NCBI GenBank assembly: GCA_964437145.1
Contig: CAYTFW010000010.1
Span: 1 to 64,000, forward strand
Origin: JAFAZJ01 sp964437145
Lineage (GTDB): Bacteria; Pseudomonadota; Alphaproteobacteria; Reyranellales; Reyranellaceae
Direction: 5' to 3'
DNA length: 64,000 nucleotides
A model generated the notes under the pieces. The model saw only the letters and a program-made list of their open reading frames with translations, had not been told where the DNA came from and searched no databases. Every line of letters begins with the position of its first letter. The first letter of the stretch is position 1. Positions 42,542-50,786 of the stretch are shown piece by piece. A program made the position numbers and the translations under genes.

Positions 42542-43663
42542 TCATTTCGACGCCTCCGACCACCAGTCGGGCGCCTTCGCGATGCGCAGCCCTTTCGGCG
42601 ACCGGGTCCGGCGCTGATCCGTCACCAGGACGCCGGTATCGATGAAGGTCTGCATCACCTTCTCGGCGTCGGCGGCCCTGAACCCATGCCGCGCCATGTA
42701 GCTGGGCAGGTAGCGGTCCTTGACGCTCGGCGCGGTGCTGAGCGGACTCTCGCGCGACCAGGCTTTTGCCACATGGTCTAGAACGGCCCGCTCTACAGGG
42801 CGCCGCCCCATGCGCGCGAGGGTCTCGTCCGGCGCGCCGACCAGCTCGAGCACGCCGCTGTCGGACCACCGCATCTCGGTCTTGATGCCGGCCTTCGTGT
42901 AGTTGGCTTTGATCAACGTGAGCACGGCCGGCTCGTCGTTCGTCTGCGCCGTCAACAGCAGCGCCGATCGGGCGTGCCACACCCATGCGGTACTGCCACT
43001 GAATGCCTTGGCCGCGGACCCGTCACTTCCCTTCGACGTGTGTGTAATCAACACGATGGCGCAGGACAGTCGAGCGGCGCGGCGGTTGAGGTCTCGCAGG
43101 AATGCACCGACTCGTCGCCGGCTGATTTCTTCGTCGTCGAATACCAGGGCGGCCGAGTCGATCACCACCAGCCTCAGCCCGGCGATCGTTGCGAGCTGGG
43201 TCTCGAGGTCATTCGCGAGTGACGTCGGTTTGCCATCGCTGAAGAGGAAGATGTCGGTATCGGCCAGGCATCGAATGAACAGCCTGCCGGCGAGGTCGCG
43301 CATCGTGACGCCGAGCGTATCGTTCAAGCGACGTTGCCTCGAGTGAGGAACCTTGTCGGAATCCTCGGCGCTGATCAGAACCGCTGCGCCGCCGATGGTA
43401 GGCAGGCCCATGAAAGGCAGCGACGCGGCTATGGCTGTAGCTGCCTGCTGGCAGAGTTGGCTCTTGCCGCTGCCGCCATCACCCCCGACGACGGTGACGC
43501 TGCCGATCGGTGCATGCGTGCCGAAGGCAAACTCTGTCTTCTCGGGCTCGCGGTCGATCCAGCGGGAAACGTCGCCGGCGCGGATATCGAGAACTGATGG
43601 CGTGCGATAGCGCTCGGCCGTGTCCTGCAGTTCGTCTGGCGTGGGATGGTCGTAGCCGTTCAT
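42542..43663 (-). CDS. RepA-like replicative helicase (AAA_25/RecA-fold ATPase)
   Basis: A 373-aa protein. Walker A is GGDGGSGKS at residues 60-68, and Walker B is RLVVIDSAALVF. FSGSTAWVWHARSALLL matches RepA-type hexameric helicases. ATG at 43663 overlaps the primase stop (ATGA), coupling the two. An upstream start at 43717 would lie inside the primase gene. With the primase it would replicate the excised element, as in phage satellites and mobilisable plasmids. Confidence 0.85.
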   Translation of the reverse strand: MNGYDHPTPDELQDTAERYRTPSVLDIRAGDVSRWIDREPEKTEFAFGTHAPIGSVTVVGGDGGSGKSQLCQQAATAIAASLPFMGLPTIGGAAVLISAEDSDKVPHSRQRRLNDTLGVTMRDLAGRLFIRCLADTDIFLFSDGKPTSLANDLETQLATIAGLRLVVIDSAALVFDDEEISRRRVGAFLRDLNRRAARLSCAIVLITHTSKGSDGSAAKAFSGSTAWVWHARSALLLTAQTNDEPAVLTLIKANYTKAGIKTEMRWSDSGVLELVGAPDETLARMGRRPVERAVLDHVAKAWSRESPLSTAPSVKDRYLPSYMARHGFRAADAEKVMQTFIDTGVLVTDQRRTRSPKGLRIAKAPDWWSEASK

Positions 43664-44622
43664 GCGGCGACCTCGCGAAATTGGTTCCAATCGCCGCGGG
43701 GCGGCGTCGAGATCCACACCTCGCGGCCCGCCTCGTGCCAGCGGGCAGCCAGCGACCGGGCAGCGCTGAGGCCTGTGCCTCTCGCGTCGTTGTCGGCATA
43801 GATGGTCAGCTGCTCGATGCCGGCGACCACGGGTAAGTCGGCCATGGTGCCGGCGGAGACGGTCGACCAGATCGGCATCCAGTCACGCGAATCGTCCAAG
43901 CCTCGCAGCAGGGCGGCCGTCGTCTCGAGGCCTTCAGCCAGGCCCAAGCGCGTTGTGACTTCTGAGTCGTCGACCGCGCGGATGATGCCGTTCTTCGACA
44001 CGTGACCGTACAACAACAGCTTCGGCCAGGCGATCGACGCTTTGGCCGTCCGCGCGTCGTTCAAGAAGATGTAGTGAAGCGTCAACGGCGCGCCGGTCGC
44101 GAAGTCCGTGACTCTCGACACAACGGCAGGATGCGTCGTGCCGGTCTTCCAGTTCCTCACTGCAGGGTGAAAACGAACATCGGCACAACGCAGCGGAAGT
44201 GTGTTGCGCGCGAGGAAATAGGTCTCGTCGAGGTCGACGGTCGAGCGCCACCGCGCCTCGCAGTCCGGCGACCACCGCAGCTTGTCGGATGCCGCGGACG
44301 TGGGCTTCCTCTTGGGAGGATGCTTCAATTGAAGCATCCTGATTGTCGCTTCCCCGAGGATCTGCGTCAGCCAGTCAACCGCTTGGGCGAAGGTGCATCG
44401 GAACTCGCGGCGGACGAGCTCGATCATGTCGCCGCCTGCCCTGTCCTCGAAGCTGTTCCAGAGACCCGCCTTCTCGCCGGTGAGTGTGACGACAAGCGAG
44501 CCCTTGCGGCCATAGCGCAACTCGCGGGCGGTGCGGTCAGTAGGTTCGCCCAGAAGGGCGATAGCGATGCGCTCGGGATCGTCGGCGAGCCGCTGGCGTA
44601 GATTGTCGAGGTCGACGCTCAC
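43660..44622 (-). CDS. Toprim-domain primase
   Basis: A 320-aa protein. The Toprim domain shows the catalytic Glu in GLAEGLETT (E230) and the DxD pair in YADNDARGTG (D277, D279). The N-terminal part has the GLWNSFEDRAGGDMIELV segment common to phage-type primases. No zinc ribbon was seen. The GTG at 44622 overlaps the upstream stop (GTGA) and is preferred to an ATG at 44667. It pairs with the helicase directly downstream. Confidence 0.87.
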   Translation of the reverse strand: MSVDLDNLRQRLADDPERIAIALLGEPTDRTARELRYGRKGSLVVTLTGEKAGLWNSFEDRAGGDMIELVRREFRCTFAQAVDWLTQILGEATIRMLQLKHPPKRKPTSAASDKLRWSPDCEARWRSTVDLDETYFLARNTLPLRCADVRFHPAVRNWKTGTTHPAVVSRVTDFATGAPLTLHYIFLNDARTAKASIAWPKLLLYGHVSKNGIIRAVDDSEVTTRLGLAEGLETTAALLRGLDDSRDWMPIWSTVSAGTMADLPVVAGIEQLTIYADNDARGTGLSAARSLAARWHEAGREVWISTPPRGDWNQFREVAA

Positions 44623-44819
44623 CGGTCGGCCGCCTCGTACCGCGAGACCTTCTGCAGATCTGCGCAAGGTTGGTCAGATGTCCGACGATGGGGCGCGAAC
44701 ATCGCCAGCGCTGCGTCGATCGCCTGGCGCGTCGGCTTCTTCGCCTGGCGGTCAGACCAGCGGCGGCGGAAGTTGGGACTTAGCTTAGGGTCGCTTTGCG
44801 CGGCGACGTCGCGCATCAT
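44619..44819 (-). CDS. Small unknown island protein
   Basis: A 66-aa basic protein (PNFRRRWSDRQAKKPTRQAIDAALAMFAP). It is joined by 4-base overlaps to the excisionase-like gene upstream and to the primase downstream. No family recognised. Chain position argues it is real. Confidence 0.6.
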   Translation of the reverse strand: MMRDVAAQSDPKLSPNFRRRWSDRQAKKPTRQAIDAALAMFAPHRRTSDQPCADLQKVSRYEAADR

Positions 44820-45025
44820 GCGGCGCGCTTCGTCGCCAGCCAGGCCATCAGATCCTCGCGCATGACGATTCGGCGCTTGCCGAGCTTCAGCGTGGCCAGC
44901 TCGCCGTGCTTGATGGCCTCGTAGAGATACGACCGCCCCACGCCGGTAACGGCGGCGGCTTCGTCAACGCCGTAGCTGATCCTGTCGTTGGTGGCCGCTT
45001 CGTTGCGGCGTGCCGTGCTGTGCAT
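44816..45025 (-). CDS. AlpA-like excisionase / HTH_17 DNA-binding protein
   Basis: A 69-aa protein with the MerR-like winged helix-turn-helix of the HTH_17 family: VDEAAAVTGVGRSYLYEAI, then HGELATLKLGKRRIVMREDLMAWL. Such proteins direct excision or activate satellite operons. It lies between the AT-hook-like gene and the primase. Two direct repeats upstream (45086 and 45106) may be its own operator. Confidence 0.82.
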   Translation of the reverse strand: MHSTARRNEAATNDRISYGVDEAAAVTGVGRSYLYEAIKHGELATLKLGKRRIVMREDLMAWLATKRAA

Positions 45026-45085
45026 GGCGACCGTCCAAGGTTGGTTGAGACGGTCTTTCAGATACTCTCAAATCGTTGGCGATGC

Positions 45086-45113
45086 TTGGGAGAAAAAATC
45101 GGATTTTGGGAGA
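45086..45113. promoter_or_regulatory. Two TTGGGAGA repeats, 20 bases apart, upstream of excisionase gene
   Basis: TTGGGAGA at 45086-45093 and 45106-45113 are spaced 20 bases start to start, about two helical turns, and so lie on one DNA face. They fall in the 97-base gap before the excisionase-like gene. They are candidate operator half-sites. Confidence 0.5.
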
Positions 45114-45122
45114 TTAAGTCGG

Positions 45123-45716
45123 TCAGTGCCTTACCACGGGTCGCCGCTTCCGGGCCGCACAGGCCGCCTCTATCGTTGCCAGCGCTGATTTGTCGGGCGG
45201 GAGTGAATACGCCTTGCCCAGAAAAGAATCCGCGATCCACAGTGCTTGTTGGTTGGACAGGGCGTCGCCGGCCAGACTCATCACATATTCAGCGACAACG
45301 TTCCGCAGCAAATCCCGTTCCGACGCCTTCACCCGGGCCGCCAGGGTTTCGGCTGCCGCACGCGCTATCATCTCAGTCGTAAGCGACGCGGACTTGCGAG
45401 GCGCGTCTTTGATCGGCTCGCGACGCATTCTCGAAAAAACGCCGTCAAGGCGTCGGCTCTGCGCGCCTCGTGCCGCTGCGTCCTCGAGCTTCACCGCGTC
45501 CGCCTTGTACTTATCGCTCAATCGACGGACGGTCGACGCAATGGCTTGTGTAATCGATTTTGGGTTGCTGGCCGCGACGATCGTCGCGGCTTTGTGCACG
45601 CTGAGCCTCTTCGGTTTTTGCTCAACGATTAGATCAGCCATTTGGCGCAGTGCCTCGCGATCATCCAAGCCCGTGCCCTTCGGCCGGCCTCGACCCGTCC
45701 CTTCCGACTTCGTCAT
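45123..45716 (-). CDS. Unknown island protein with AT-hook-like N-terminus
   Basis: A 197-aa protein. The N-terminus GRGRPKGTG matches an AT-hook core (RGRP). The rest is helical, with VHKAATIVAASNPKSITQAI and an N-terminal segment that could contact DNA. Its ATG overlaps the integrase stop (ATGA), so it is co-translated with the integrase. It may be a recombination accessory factor or regulator. No family recognised. Confidence 0.65.
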   Translation of the reverse strand: MTKSEGTGRGRPKGTGLDDREALRQMADLIVEQKPKRLSVHKAATIVAASNPKSITQAIASTVRRLSDKYKADAVKLEDAAARGAQSRRLDGVFSRMRREPIKDAPRKSASLTTEMIARAAAETLAARVKASERDLLRNVVAEYVMSLAGDALSNQQALWIADSFLGKAYSLPPDKSALATIEAACAARKRRPVVRH

Positions 45717-47020
45717 GGCGCACGCCTCGCGCGCTTGGCCGTGATCGACGCAACCCTGCCGTCACTCGCGGCTAGCCCGAACGTCGGCGCCTTCTCGCGT
45801 ATGGCTTCGCGCACATAGGACGGCGCCAAGTGGCCATAGAAGCGCTCAACCATCCTCGTGTCGCGGTGGCCAAGGTTCTTCGCGACCACCAGAAGCGGGA
45901 CGCCATTCATCACGGCGTGGCTGGCCCAGGTGTGGCGCAATCCGTGTATCGAGATCGGCGGCGAGATCTTCGCGGTGATGCAGGCGTCCCGCATCGGCCG
46001 GACCTGATGCGCGATACCCCACGCTTCACCACTGGCGTTCTTGAACATGAGCGAGTCGCTTGGCTTGCCCTGACAGTGACCCGCCAGGAAGCGGACACCC
46101 TCGGTAGTCAGCTCTATGTGCCGGCCCTTGCCGCTCTTGCTGGTGCGGACGTGCAGTGTTTCGGAGTCGGGGTTGAAGTCCCGCACCTCTAGCTGGCACA
46201 GCTCGCCGTAGCGGGCGCCGGTGGTGAGGGCGGCCGTGACCAACGGTCGGAAATCAGGTGCCGCCGCATTCATCAGCCGTCGGCATTCGTCGATCGACAG
46301 GTAGCGGGCGCGTGCTTCGTCAGCGCCGCGGAACGGTGCGACGCGCCGCCACTCGACGTCGCTGGTGACGTTGCCATCCTTGAACTGCTGATTGAGCGCA
46401 GCTTTCAGGATCGTGAGGATTCGGTTGGCTGTCGACTGACGGCGCCGCTTTCCATCGACGCTGTCGTCAACCTCGGCGTGCTTCTGCTTTTTCCCCTTGA
46501 CGGTGCGGAGCCGGCGCGGTGCTTTGACCAGCCCGTTGAGCCAATGCCGAAGTTCCTTGGTGGTTAGCGAAACAACGTCCTTGTCGCCGAGCGTGGGCAA
46601 GATGAAAGCCTCGGCTTTGTACCGAGCATCGCGAGCGGATTTCCGGTTCGCCTCAAGGAACGCGAGATAGTCCTCGATCGCGGTGCGTACGGTGAGCGGG
46701 CCCGGCTTCGTCGCCTTGGCCCGCTGTGTGTGGCGTCTGCGTGCCTCGTCCTGTGCGTCTTTGAACGACAGCACCGCTGCGCCGTCGGCATCCATGAAGT
46801 CGTCAGCGGCGCCGATGCGCTCTACCGCGTAGGATTGATCGCCGATGTAGCGACGGACCACCCATGCGCCGGCGACGCGTTGCCCCGGCCGGCCCTTTGC
46901 CTTGCGGTAACCGAGATGCAGGCCGGGCTCGATGGCGCGGAAATACGGCTTGCCGCGTGGCGCCAGCTTCTCGCGCGCCGCTCGCGATTCGAGCTTCTCG
47001 TCTTTGACCGTGCGCGCCAT
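45713..47020 (-). CDS. int: Tyrosine recombinase integrase
   Basis: A 435-aa phage-type integrase. The N-terminal arm-binding region is followed by a SAM-like core-binding domain (about 108-225). The catalytic residues are complete: R270 (TTGARYGEL), K295 (SKSGKG), H359 and R362 (HGLRHTW), H385 (LGHRDT), and nucleophile Y395 (RFYGHL). ATG at 47020 gives the natural start; an in-frame TTG at 47038 is also open. It lies next to attR and transcribes away from it. It should cut the 51-bp repeat in tRNA-Glu. Confidence 0.95.
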   Translation of the reverse strand: MARTVKDEKLESRAAREKLAPRGKPYFRAIEPGLHLGYRKAKGRPGQRVAGAWVVRRYIGDQSYAVERIGAADDFMDADGAAVLSFKDAQDEARRRHTQRAKATKPGPLTVRTAIEDYLAFLEANRKSARDARYKAEAFILPTLGDKDVVSLTTKELRHWLNGLVKAPRRLRTVKGKKQKHAEVDDSVDGKRRRQSTANRILTILKAALNQQFKDGNVTSDVEWRRVAPFRGADEARARYLSIDECRRLMNAAAPDFRPLVTAALTTGARYGELCQLEVRDFNPDSETLHVRTSKSGKGRHIELTTEGVRFLAGHCQGKPSDSLMFKNASGEAWGIAHQVRPMRDACITAKISPPISIHGLRHTWASHAVMNGVPLLVVAKNLGHRDTRMVERFYGHLAPSYVREAIREKAPTFGLAASDGRVASITAKRARRAP

Positions 47021-47030
47021 GGCATACCCC

Positions 47031-47110
47031 GTGTCCAACGGTGTTCAACACGCGAGCTGCCAGCCTGTCTGGCGTAAGGTTGAAACGCCGTGTCCAACTC
47101 CATGTCCAAT
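47031..47110. promoter_or_regulatory. Cluster of GTGTCCAAC-type sites by the integrase
   Basis: GTGTCCAAC occurs at 47031-47039 and 47090-47098, GTGTTCAAC at 47041-47049 and ATGTCCAAT at 47102-47110. The inverted GTTGGAC is at 47161-47167. An identical GTGTCCAAC is at the left end (33807). The distribution between the integrase gene and the crossover core fits arm-type integrase sites. Confidence 0.6.
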
Positions 47111-47201
47111 ATACGTGGCCGGACACCCCCGGACAACGGGGGACAGAAAGTGGCGTGATTGTTGGACTATCAAGACACTAGCGGATCGCCACGGACGGGC
47201 G

Positions 47202-47252
47202 CGCGGCCCTCTCAAGGCTGAAACACGGGTTCGAATCCCGTAGGGGGCGCCA
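47202..47252 (+). repeat. attR: 51-bp direct repeat, partial tRNA-Glu
   Basis: A perfect copy of 33721-33771. It is a 3' fragment only, because the 5' part of the tRNA is absent here. It marks the right boundary. The inverted 9-mer AAGACACTA lies at 47172-47180, mirroring TAGTGTCTT at 33787-33795. Confidence 0.95.
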
Positions 47253-47342
47253 CCGGTTCCACCACCGCCCCGCCGTCGACCGCCACGCCATCGCCGCGAA
47301 GCCGCGCTATGCTCGCGCGTCGGATGTGGACGGGGTGGCCTT

Positions 47343-48506
47343 ATGATCCTCGGGCGGCGGCGGTTCTCGCGGGCGTTGGGTGGCGTCCTGGCGACGGGTG
47401 GACTCGCGACCGCCGCGCCACCGGTCGCGGCGCAATCCGCCTATCGCGGCCCCAACGTCGTGATCGTGCGCTTCGGCGGCGGCGTGCGGCGCGCCGAGAC
47501 CATCGTGCCGGCCACGACCTACGCGCCGTTCCTCGCCAACGCGCTGGCGCGGCGCGGCACGCTGTTCGCCAACGTGATGATCGACGCTCTTAAGGGCGCC
47601 CCGACCAGCCACGCCGAGGGCACGCTCAACCTGCTCACCGGCCGCTACGACGGCTACCGCAAGGTCGGCGCCCGTGGCCTCGCGCCGCTCCTGGAGCCCA
47701 CCGCGCCAACGCTGTTCGAGCACATCAGGCGCACGCACGCGCTGGCGGCGCACGAGGTGCTGCTGGTCAACGGCGAGGACCGGCCGCAGGAGGAGTACCT
47801 GACCTATGGCGGCCATGCGCATTACGGCGTGGCCTTCCGCTCCGAGATCATCGGCCTCTACCGCTTCAAGCTGCATCGGCTGCAGCGCGTCCTCGCCGAG
47901 GGCCGCGCGCCGGCTCCCGAGCTGGAGGCGGCGCGGCGCGAGCTCGTGGAACTGCGCAGCCACGACTACCGCGGCACCGCCGGCGAGGAGAGCGCGCCGC
48001 TCGCGGCGTTCTGGGAGAAATGGCGCGGCCACTACGGCGATAGCGGCCTGCGCCACCCGCGCGGCGATCGGCTGCTGACCGAGCTCGCGCTGTGGGCGAT
48101 GCGCGAGCTGCGGCCGCGGCTGATGATGATCAACTACCAGGATCCCGACTACGTGCACTGGGGCAACGCCACGCACTACACGCGCGCCATCGCGGTTATC
48201 GACCAGGGCCTGGAGCGCCTCGATGCCGCGATCGCCGCCGACCCGTTCTATCGCGGCCGCACGGTGATGGTCGTCGTGCCGGATTGCGGACGCGACGCCA
48301 ACCCGCTGATGGCGGTGCCGTACCAGCACCATTTCAACTCGCGCACCGCGCACGAGATCTTCGCGCTGTTCGTCGGCGCCGGGATCGCCGCCGCTCGCAC
48401 CGTCGCCACGGCGGTCGACCAGACCAGCGTCGCCGCCACTATCGGCGCGTTGACGTCGGTGACGGTCGGCGCCGAGGGGCGAGTGCTGTCGGAGATCGCG
48501 CCGTGA
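47343..48506 (+). CDS. Secreted alkaline-phosphatase-superfamily protein
   Basis: A 387-aa protein. The N-terminus has a twin-arginine-like signal (RRRFSRALGGVLATGGLA, cleavage near VAAQS). The mature part begins PNVVIVRFGGGVRRAE, the sulfatase/AP-superfamily opening, and ends with metal-binding-like DYVHWGNATHYT and VVPDCGRDANP. The usual early metal Asp is replaced by sequence around RFGGGV, so activity needs testing. The next gene overlaps it by GTGA, suggesting a coupled membrane partner. Confidence 0.72.
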   Translation: MILGRRRFSRALGGVLATGGLATAAPPVAAQSAYRGPNVVIVRFGGGVRRAETIVPATTYAPFLANALARRGTLFANVMIDALKGAPTSHAEGTLNLLTGRYDGYRKVGARGLAPLLEPTAPTLFEHIRRTHALAAHEVLLVNGEDRPQEEYLTYGGHAHYGVAFRSEIIGLYRFKLHRLQRVLAEGRAPAPELEAARRELVELRSHDYRGTAGEESAPLAAFWEKWRGHYGDSGLRHPRGDRLLTELALWAMRELRPRLMMINYQDPDYVHWGNATHYTRAIAVIDQGLERLDAAIAADPFYRGRTVMVVVPDCGRDANPLMAVPYQHHFNSRTAHEIFALFVGAGIAAARTVATAVDQTSVAATIGALTSVTVGAEGRVLSEIAP

Positions 48507-49507
48507 CCGCACGCGCGGAATCCGCCGCCGTCGCGCCGGTGTCCGGCGGCCGCCTCGGCGCGTTCGTCGCGACGCTCGCGGCGGTGGCGCTGGCGCTGAC
48601 GCCGATCACGGCCGTTCTGACCTTGGGCTGGCTCGTTCGCCTGATGCGGCGCGAGGCGATGATCGCGCTGCTGTCGCAGGGCTGGGCGCTGCGGCGCCGG
48701 CAGGCGATCGCCGACCTGGCGCGAGTGCCGGACAGCGAGATCGCCTTCCCCGGTTTCCTGCGTGGTCTGTGGCGCGCGGTGCGCGCGGGCATCTTCGCCG
48801 CTGCCGGGATCACGATACTGATGCTGCCCGCCTCGGCGCTGCTGGCGCTGTCATGGTGGGCGGGCTGGGAGAACTCCTTCAACAAAGGCTACGAGCAGGC
48901 CTGGGTCGGGCCAACGCTGGGTCTCGCCGGCACGCTGGTCGCGGCCATGACGTTGCTCCACGTGCCGATGCTGACGGCGCACGCCGCGGTGGAGGGCCGG
49001 CTCGCGGCGTTCCTGGAATTTGGCGTCGCGCGCCGTCTCATCGGCGCGGTGCGCTGGCGCTATCTCGCGCTTGGGGTCACCACCGTCATCGCCGCCCTGC
49101 CGCCGCTCGCGTTGCAGGCGGCCCTCGTGTTCATGGCCAATACCATGGACGACGCCACCGCCCGCGAGACGGGCGCGCGGTGGCACGGGCTCGCGACCAT
49201 CTACCTCGTCCTTGTCGTCACCGTGCTGCGGCTGTGGGCGGCGCGTCTCTACGCGCGCGCGGTGCTGGCGATCTGGCCAGCCTCCCGGCTACGCGATCTC
49301 GCGCCTACACTGGGCATCGCCGTCCCGTCGAGCCCGACTCCGCCGCCGAAGCGAAGGCTGGCGGCGCTGGTCACCGGCATCCTGGACTTCGCCGCCTGGG
49401 TAGGCTTCATCCTCGCGCTCTACGTCGTGCAGTTCGCCAACCACGCGTGGTGGAACTGGTTCAGCCAGCCCATTGTCGGCCTGCCCTGGGTGTTCCGCGT
49501 TCTGTAA
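48503..49507 (+). CDS. Multi-pass membrane protein
   Basis: A 334-aa protein with about six hydrophobic segments (near residues 22-42, 94-116, 136-155, 190-212, 230-247 and 295-320). The start is GTG at 48503, overlapping the stop of the phosphatase-like gene. No family was recognised. Its coupling suggests it anchors or assists the upstream secreted protein. Confidence 0.72.
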   Translation: MTARAESAAVAPVSGGRLGAFVATLAAVALALTPITAVLTLGWLVRLMRREAMIALLSQGWALRRRQAIADLARVPDSEIAFPGFLRGLWRAVRAGIFAAAGITILMLPASALLALSWWAGWENSFNKGYEQAWVGPTLGLAGTLVAAMTLLHVPMLTAHAAVEGRLAAFLEFGVARRLIGAVRWRYLALGVTTVIAALPPLALQAALVFMANTMDDATARETGARWHGLATIYLVLVVTVLRLWAARLYARAVLAIWPASRLRDLAPTLGIAVPSSPTPPPKRRLAALVTGILDFAAWVGFILALYVVQFANHAWWNWFSQPIVGLPWVFRVL

Positions 49508-49566
49508 GCGGCCGCCTGATCAGGCGGCCCGCTCGACGCGGATGAAGCCGGACTCGGCGCGGCCGA

Positions 49567-49791
49567 TCACCAGTGCGTTTGGTAGTTGTGCCCGCAATTC
49601 TGGCAGATGTTGTAGCTGCCGGTGAAGCCAGGGCAGGCGCAGGCCGAGCATCGGCCGTAGCCGTGTAGCACCGGTTGCTTCTCCTCGGCGGCCACTGCGG
49701 TGCAGCGTAGTGCAGCGCCAGCGGCCAAAGGCGCCGCGACCGCCAGAGCCAGGCGCGGCAGGGCGTGGCGGCGCGAGATCTTCCGGGACAT
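49567..49791 (-). CDS. Small secreted Cys-rich protein
   Basis: A 74-aa protein. A twin-arginine-type signal (SRRHALPRLALAVAAPLAAGA) is followed by GRCSACACPGFTG and ICQNCGHNY, a possible zinc- or metal-binding pattern. GGAGG (49798-49802) supports ATG at 49791. Function unknown. A longer frame to 49906 on the same strand is out of frame with these motifs and was rejected. Confidence 0.7.
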   Translation of the reverse strand: MSRKISRRHALPRLALAVAAPLAAGAALRCTAVAAEEKQPVLHGYGRCSACACPGFTGSYNICQNCGHNYQTHW

Positions 49792-49981
49792 GAGATGGAC
49801 CTCCAGGCTGGGGATCAACGAAACCCGACCACTGAGCGAACACCTTGGAAAGCATGCTGGAATCCGCGGCGCCTTCCCATCGAATAGTTTTCATAGGTGA
49901 TGCCAATTTGGAATGGGGCGTGGCGTGGCGGGAGACACTTGCTAAGGTCGCGGCCCCCGATGTCCCGCCCGAGAGGCCGCC

Positions 49982-50080
49982 ATGACCGACGCGCTCAAGT
50001 TCTGGCCGCCCTATGCCGAGTACCAGGTGAAGGCCGGCTCGCGGCAGATCCCGGTCGTGGTGCTCGACCCGATCAGGTAG
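49982..50080 (+). pseudogene. Deletion remnant of the deazaflavin-type nitroreductase gene
   Basis: An open frame of 32 codons that joins the start of the gene (ATG plus GACCGACGC) directly to its last 29 codons. From 49984 it matches 52755 onward. The junction lies at a 9-base identity, GACCGACGC, which occurs at both ends of the missing segment in the intact copy at 52387. The product would lack the flavin-binding fold. Confidence 0.8.
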
Positions 50081-50083
50081 GCG

Positions 50084-50213
50084 TCAGGCGTCGAAGAACA
50101 CCGTCTCGCGCTCGCCCTGCATGTGAATGTCGAAGCGGTAGGTGTTGCCCTCGCGCTTCGCGATCAGCGTGTCGCGCCGCTCGGCCGGCACGCGGGCGAA
50201 GTAGAGCCGCGTG
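50084..50213 (-). pseudogene. Partial pcaG remnant
   Basis: It matches the 3' end of intact pcaG (52855-53433) through the common C-terminal part, with one mismatch to 50193. A 39-base in-frame deletion follows relative to the intact copy, and similarity ends near 50213. No start codon or iron-ligand region remains. It lies beside the nitroreductase remnant in the same order as in the intact pair. Confidence 0.78.
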
Positions 50214-50235
50214 GAACTGCTTGTCGGCAGCGCGA

Positions 50236-50661
50236 TCACCGAACAGCGGCGACGTAAATCAACACGCCCATCGCGACCATGCAGGCGACTTGCGCGAAGA
50301 ACAACGCAAACCGCAGGCTCGCCGCGGCCGTCGAGGGACGCAGCGCGATGTGAGAGACCGTCTGCGCCACCCGAGCCGCCAGCATGACGAGCGCCAGATT
50401 GTCGATGACCGCACTCTTGAGGCCGGTCGCGAGCAAGGCCACGACGATCGCGGCGTAGACCGGCAGGTTCTCCACGCAGTTCATGTGCGCGCGCATGGCC
50501 CGCTGATACCAGTCGCTGCCTTGCGGCACGTCGGCCCGCCACTCCGCTATCGAATGCGAGCCGGTGAGAATGCGGCCCCAGCGATAGACGCCGACCGTGC
50601 TGAACAGCGTGAGCAGCGTCCAGCCGGCGAAAGCCAGGAGCACCAGGACTGGTGTGGTCAT
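50236..50661 (-). CDS. MAPEG-family membrane protein
   Basis: A 141-aa protein with four hydrophobic segments. The MAPEG signature region is AHMNCVENLPVYAAIVVALLA. Members bind glutathione or lipids; bacterial ones are mostly uncharacterised. ATG at 50661. It lies between the two copies of the partial duplication, so it may have come with the rearrangement. Confidence 0.83.
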   Translation of the reverse strand: MTTPVLVLLAFAGWTLLTLFSTVGVYRWGRILTGSHSIAEWRADVPQGSDWYQRAMRAHMNCVENLPVYAAIVVALLATGLKSAVIDNLALVMLAARVAQTVSHIALRPSTAAASLRFALFFAQVACMVAMGVLIYVAAVR

Positions 50662-50786
50662 GGAACAATCTCCGCATCGGAGGCTCGGGCACGCGCGGTC
50701 CCCGCCGCGTCAGGATCAGGCGGGAGCGTCGCGGCGCCGGCGGCGGCGTCACACGGAAGACGCCGCCGTTACCACCAGCGATGAGA

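Larger units (their letters stand above)
33721..47252. mobile_element. Integrative element in tRNA-Glu, phage-satellite (PICI-like) gene plan
   Basis: The unit is 13.5 kb from the start of one 51-bp repeat to the other. At the right end a tyrosine recombinase reads away from attR. Then come an AlpA-like excisionase, Toprim primase, RepA-like helicase and a terminase-small-subunit-like gene, all leftward. At the left end is rightward or mixed-strand cargo. Both ends also carry the 9-mer TAGTGTCTT and the 7-mer GTCCAAC in inverted orientation. No capsid, portal, tail, lysis or large terminase gene was found. Phage-inducible chromosomal islands of Gram-negative bacteria have this order and size, but similarity to a described family was not tested. 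Confidence 0.88.

Noticed and set aside
47202..47252. A second tRNA-Glu gene
   Set aside because: Only the 3' 51 bases are present; the 5' acceptor strand and D-arm are missing. It is the attachment-site copy.
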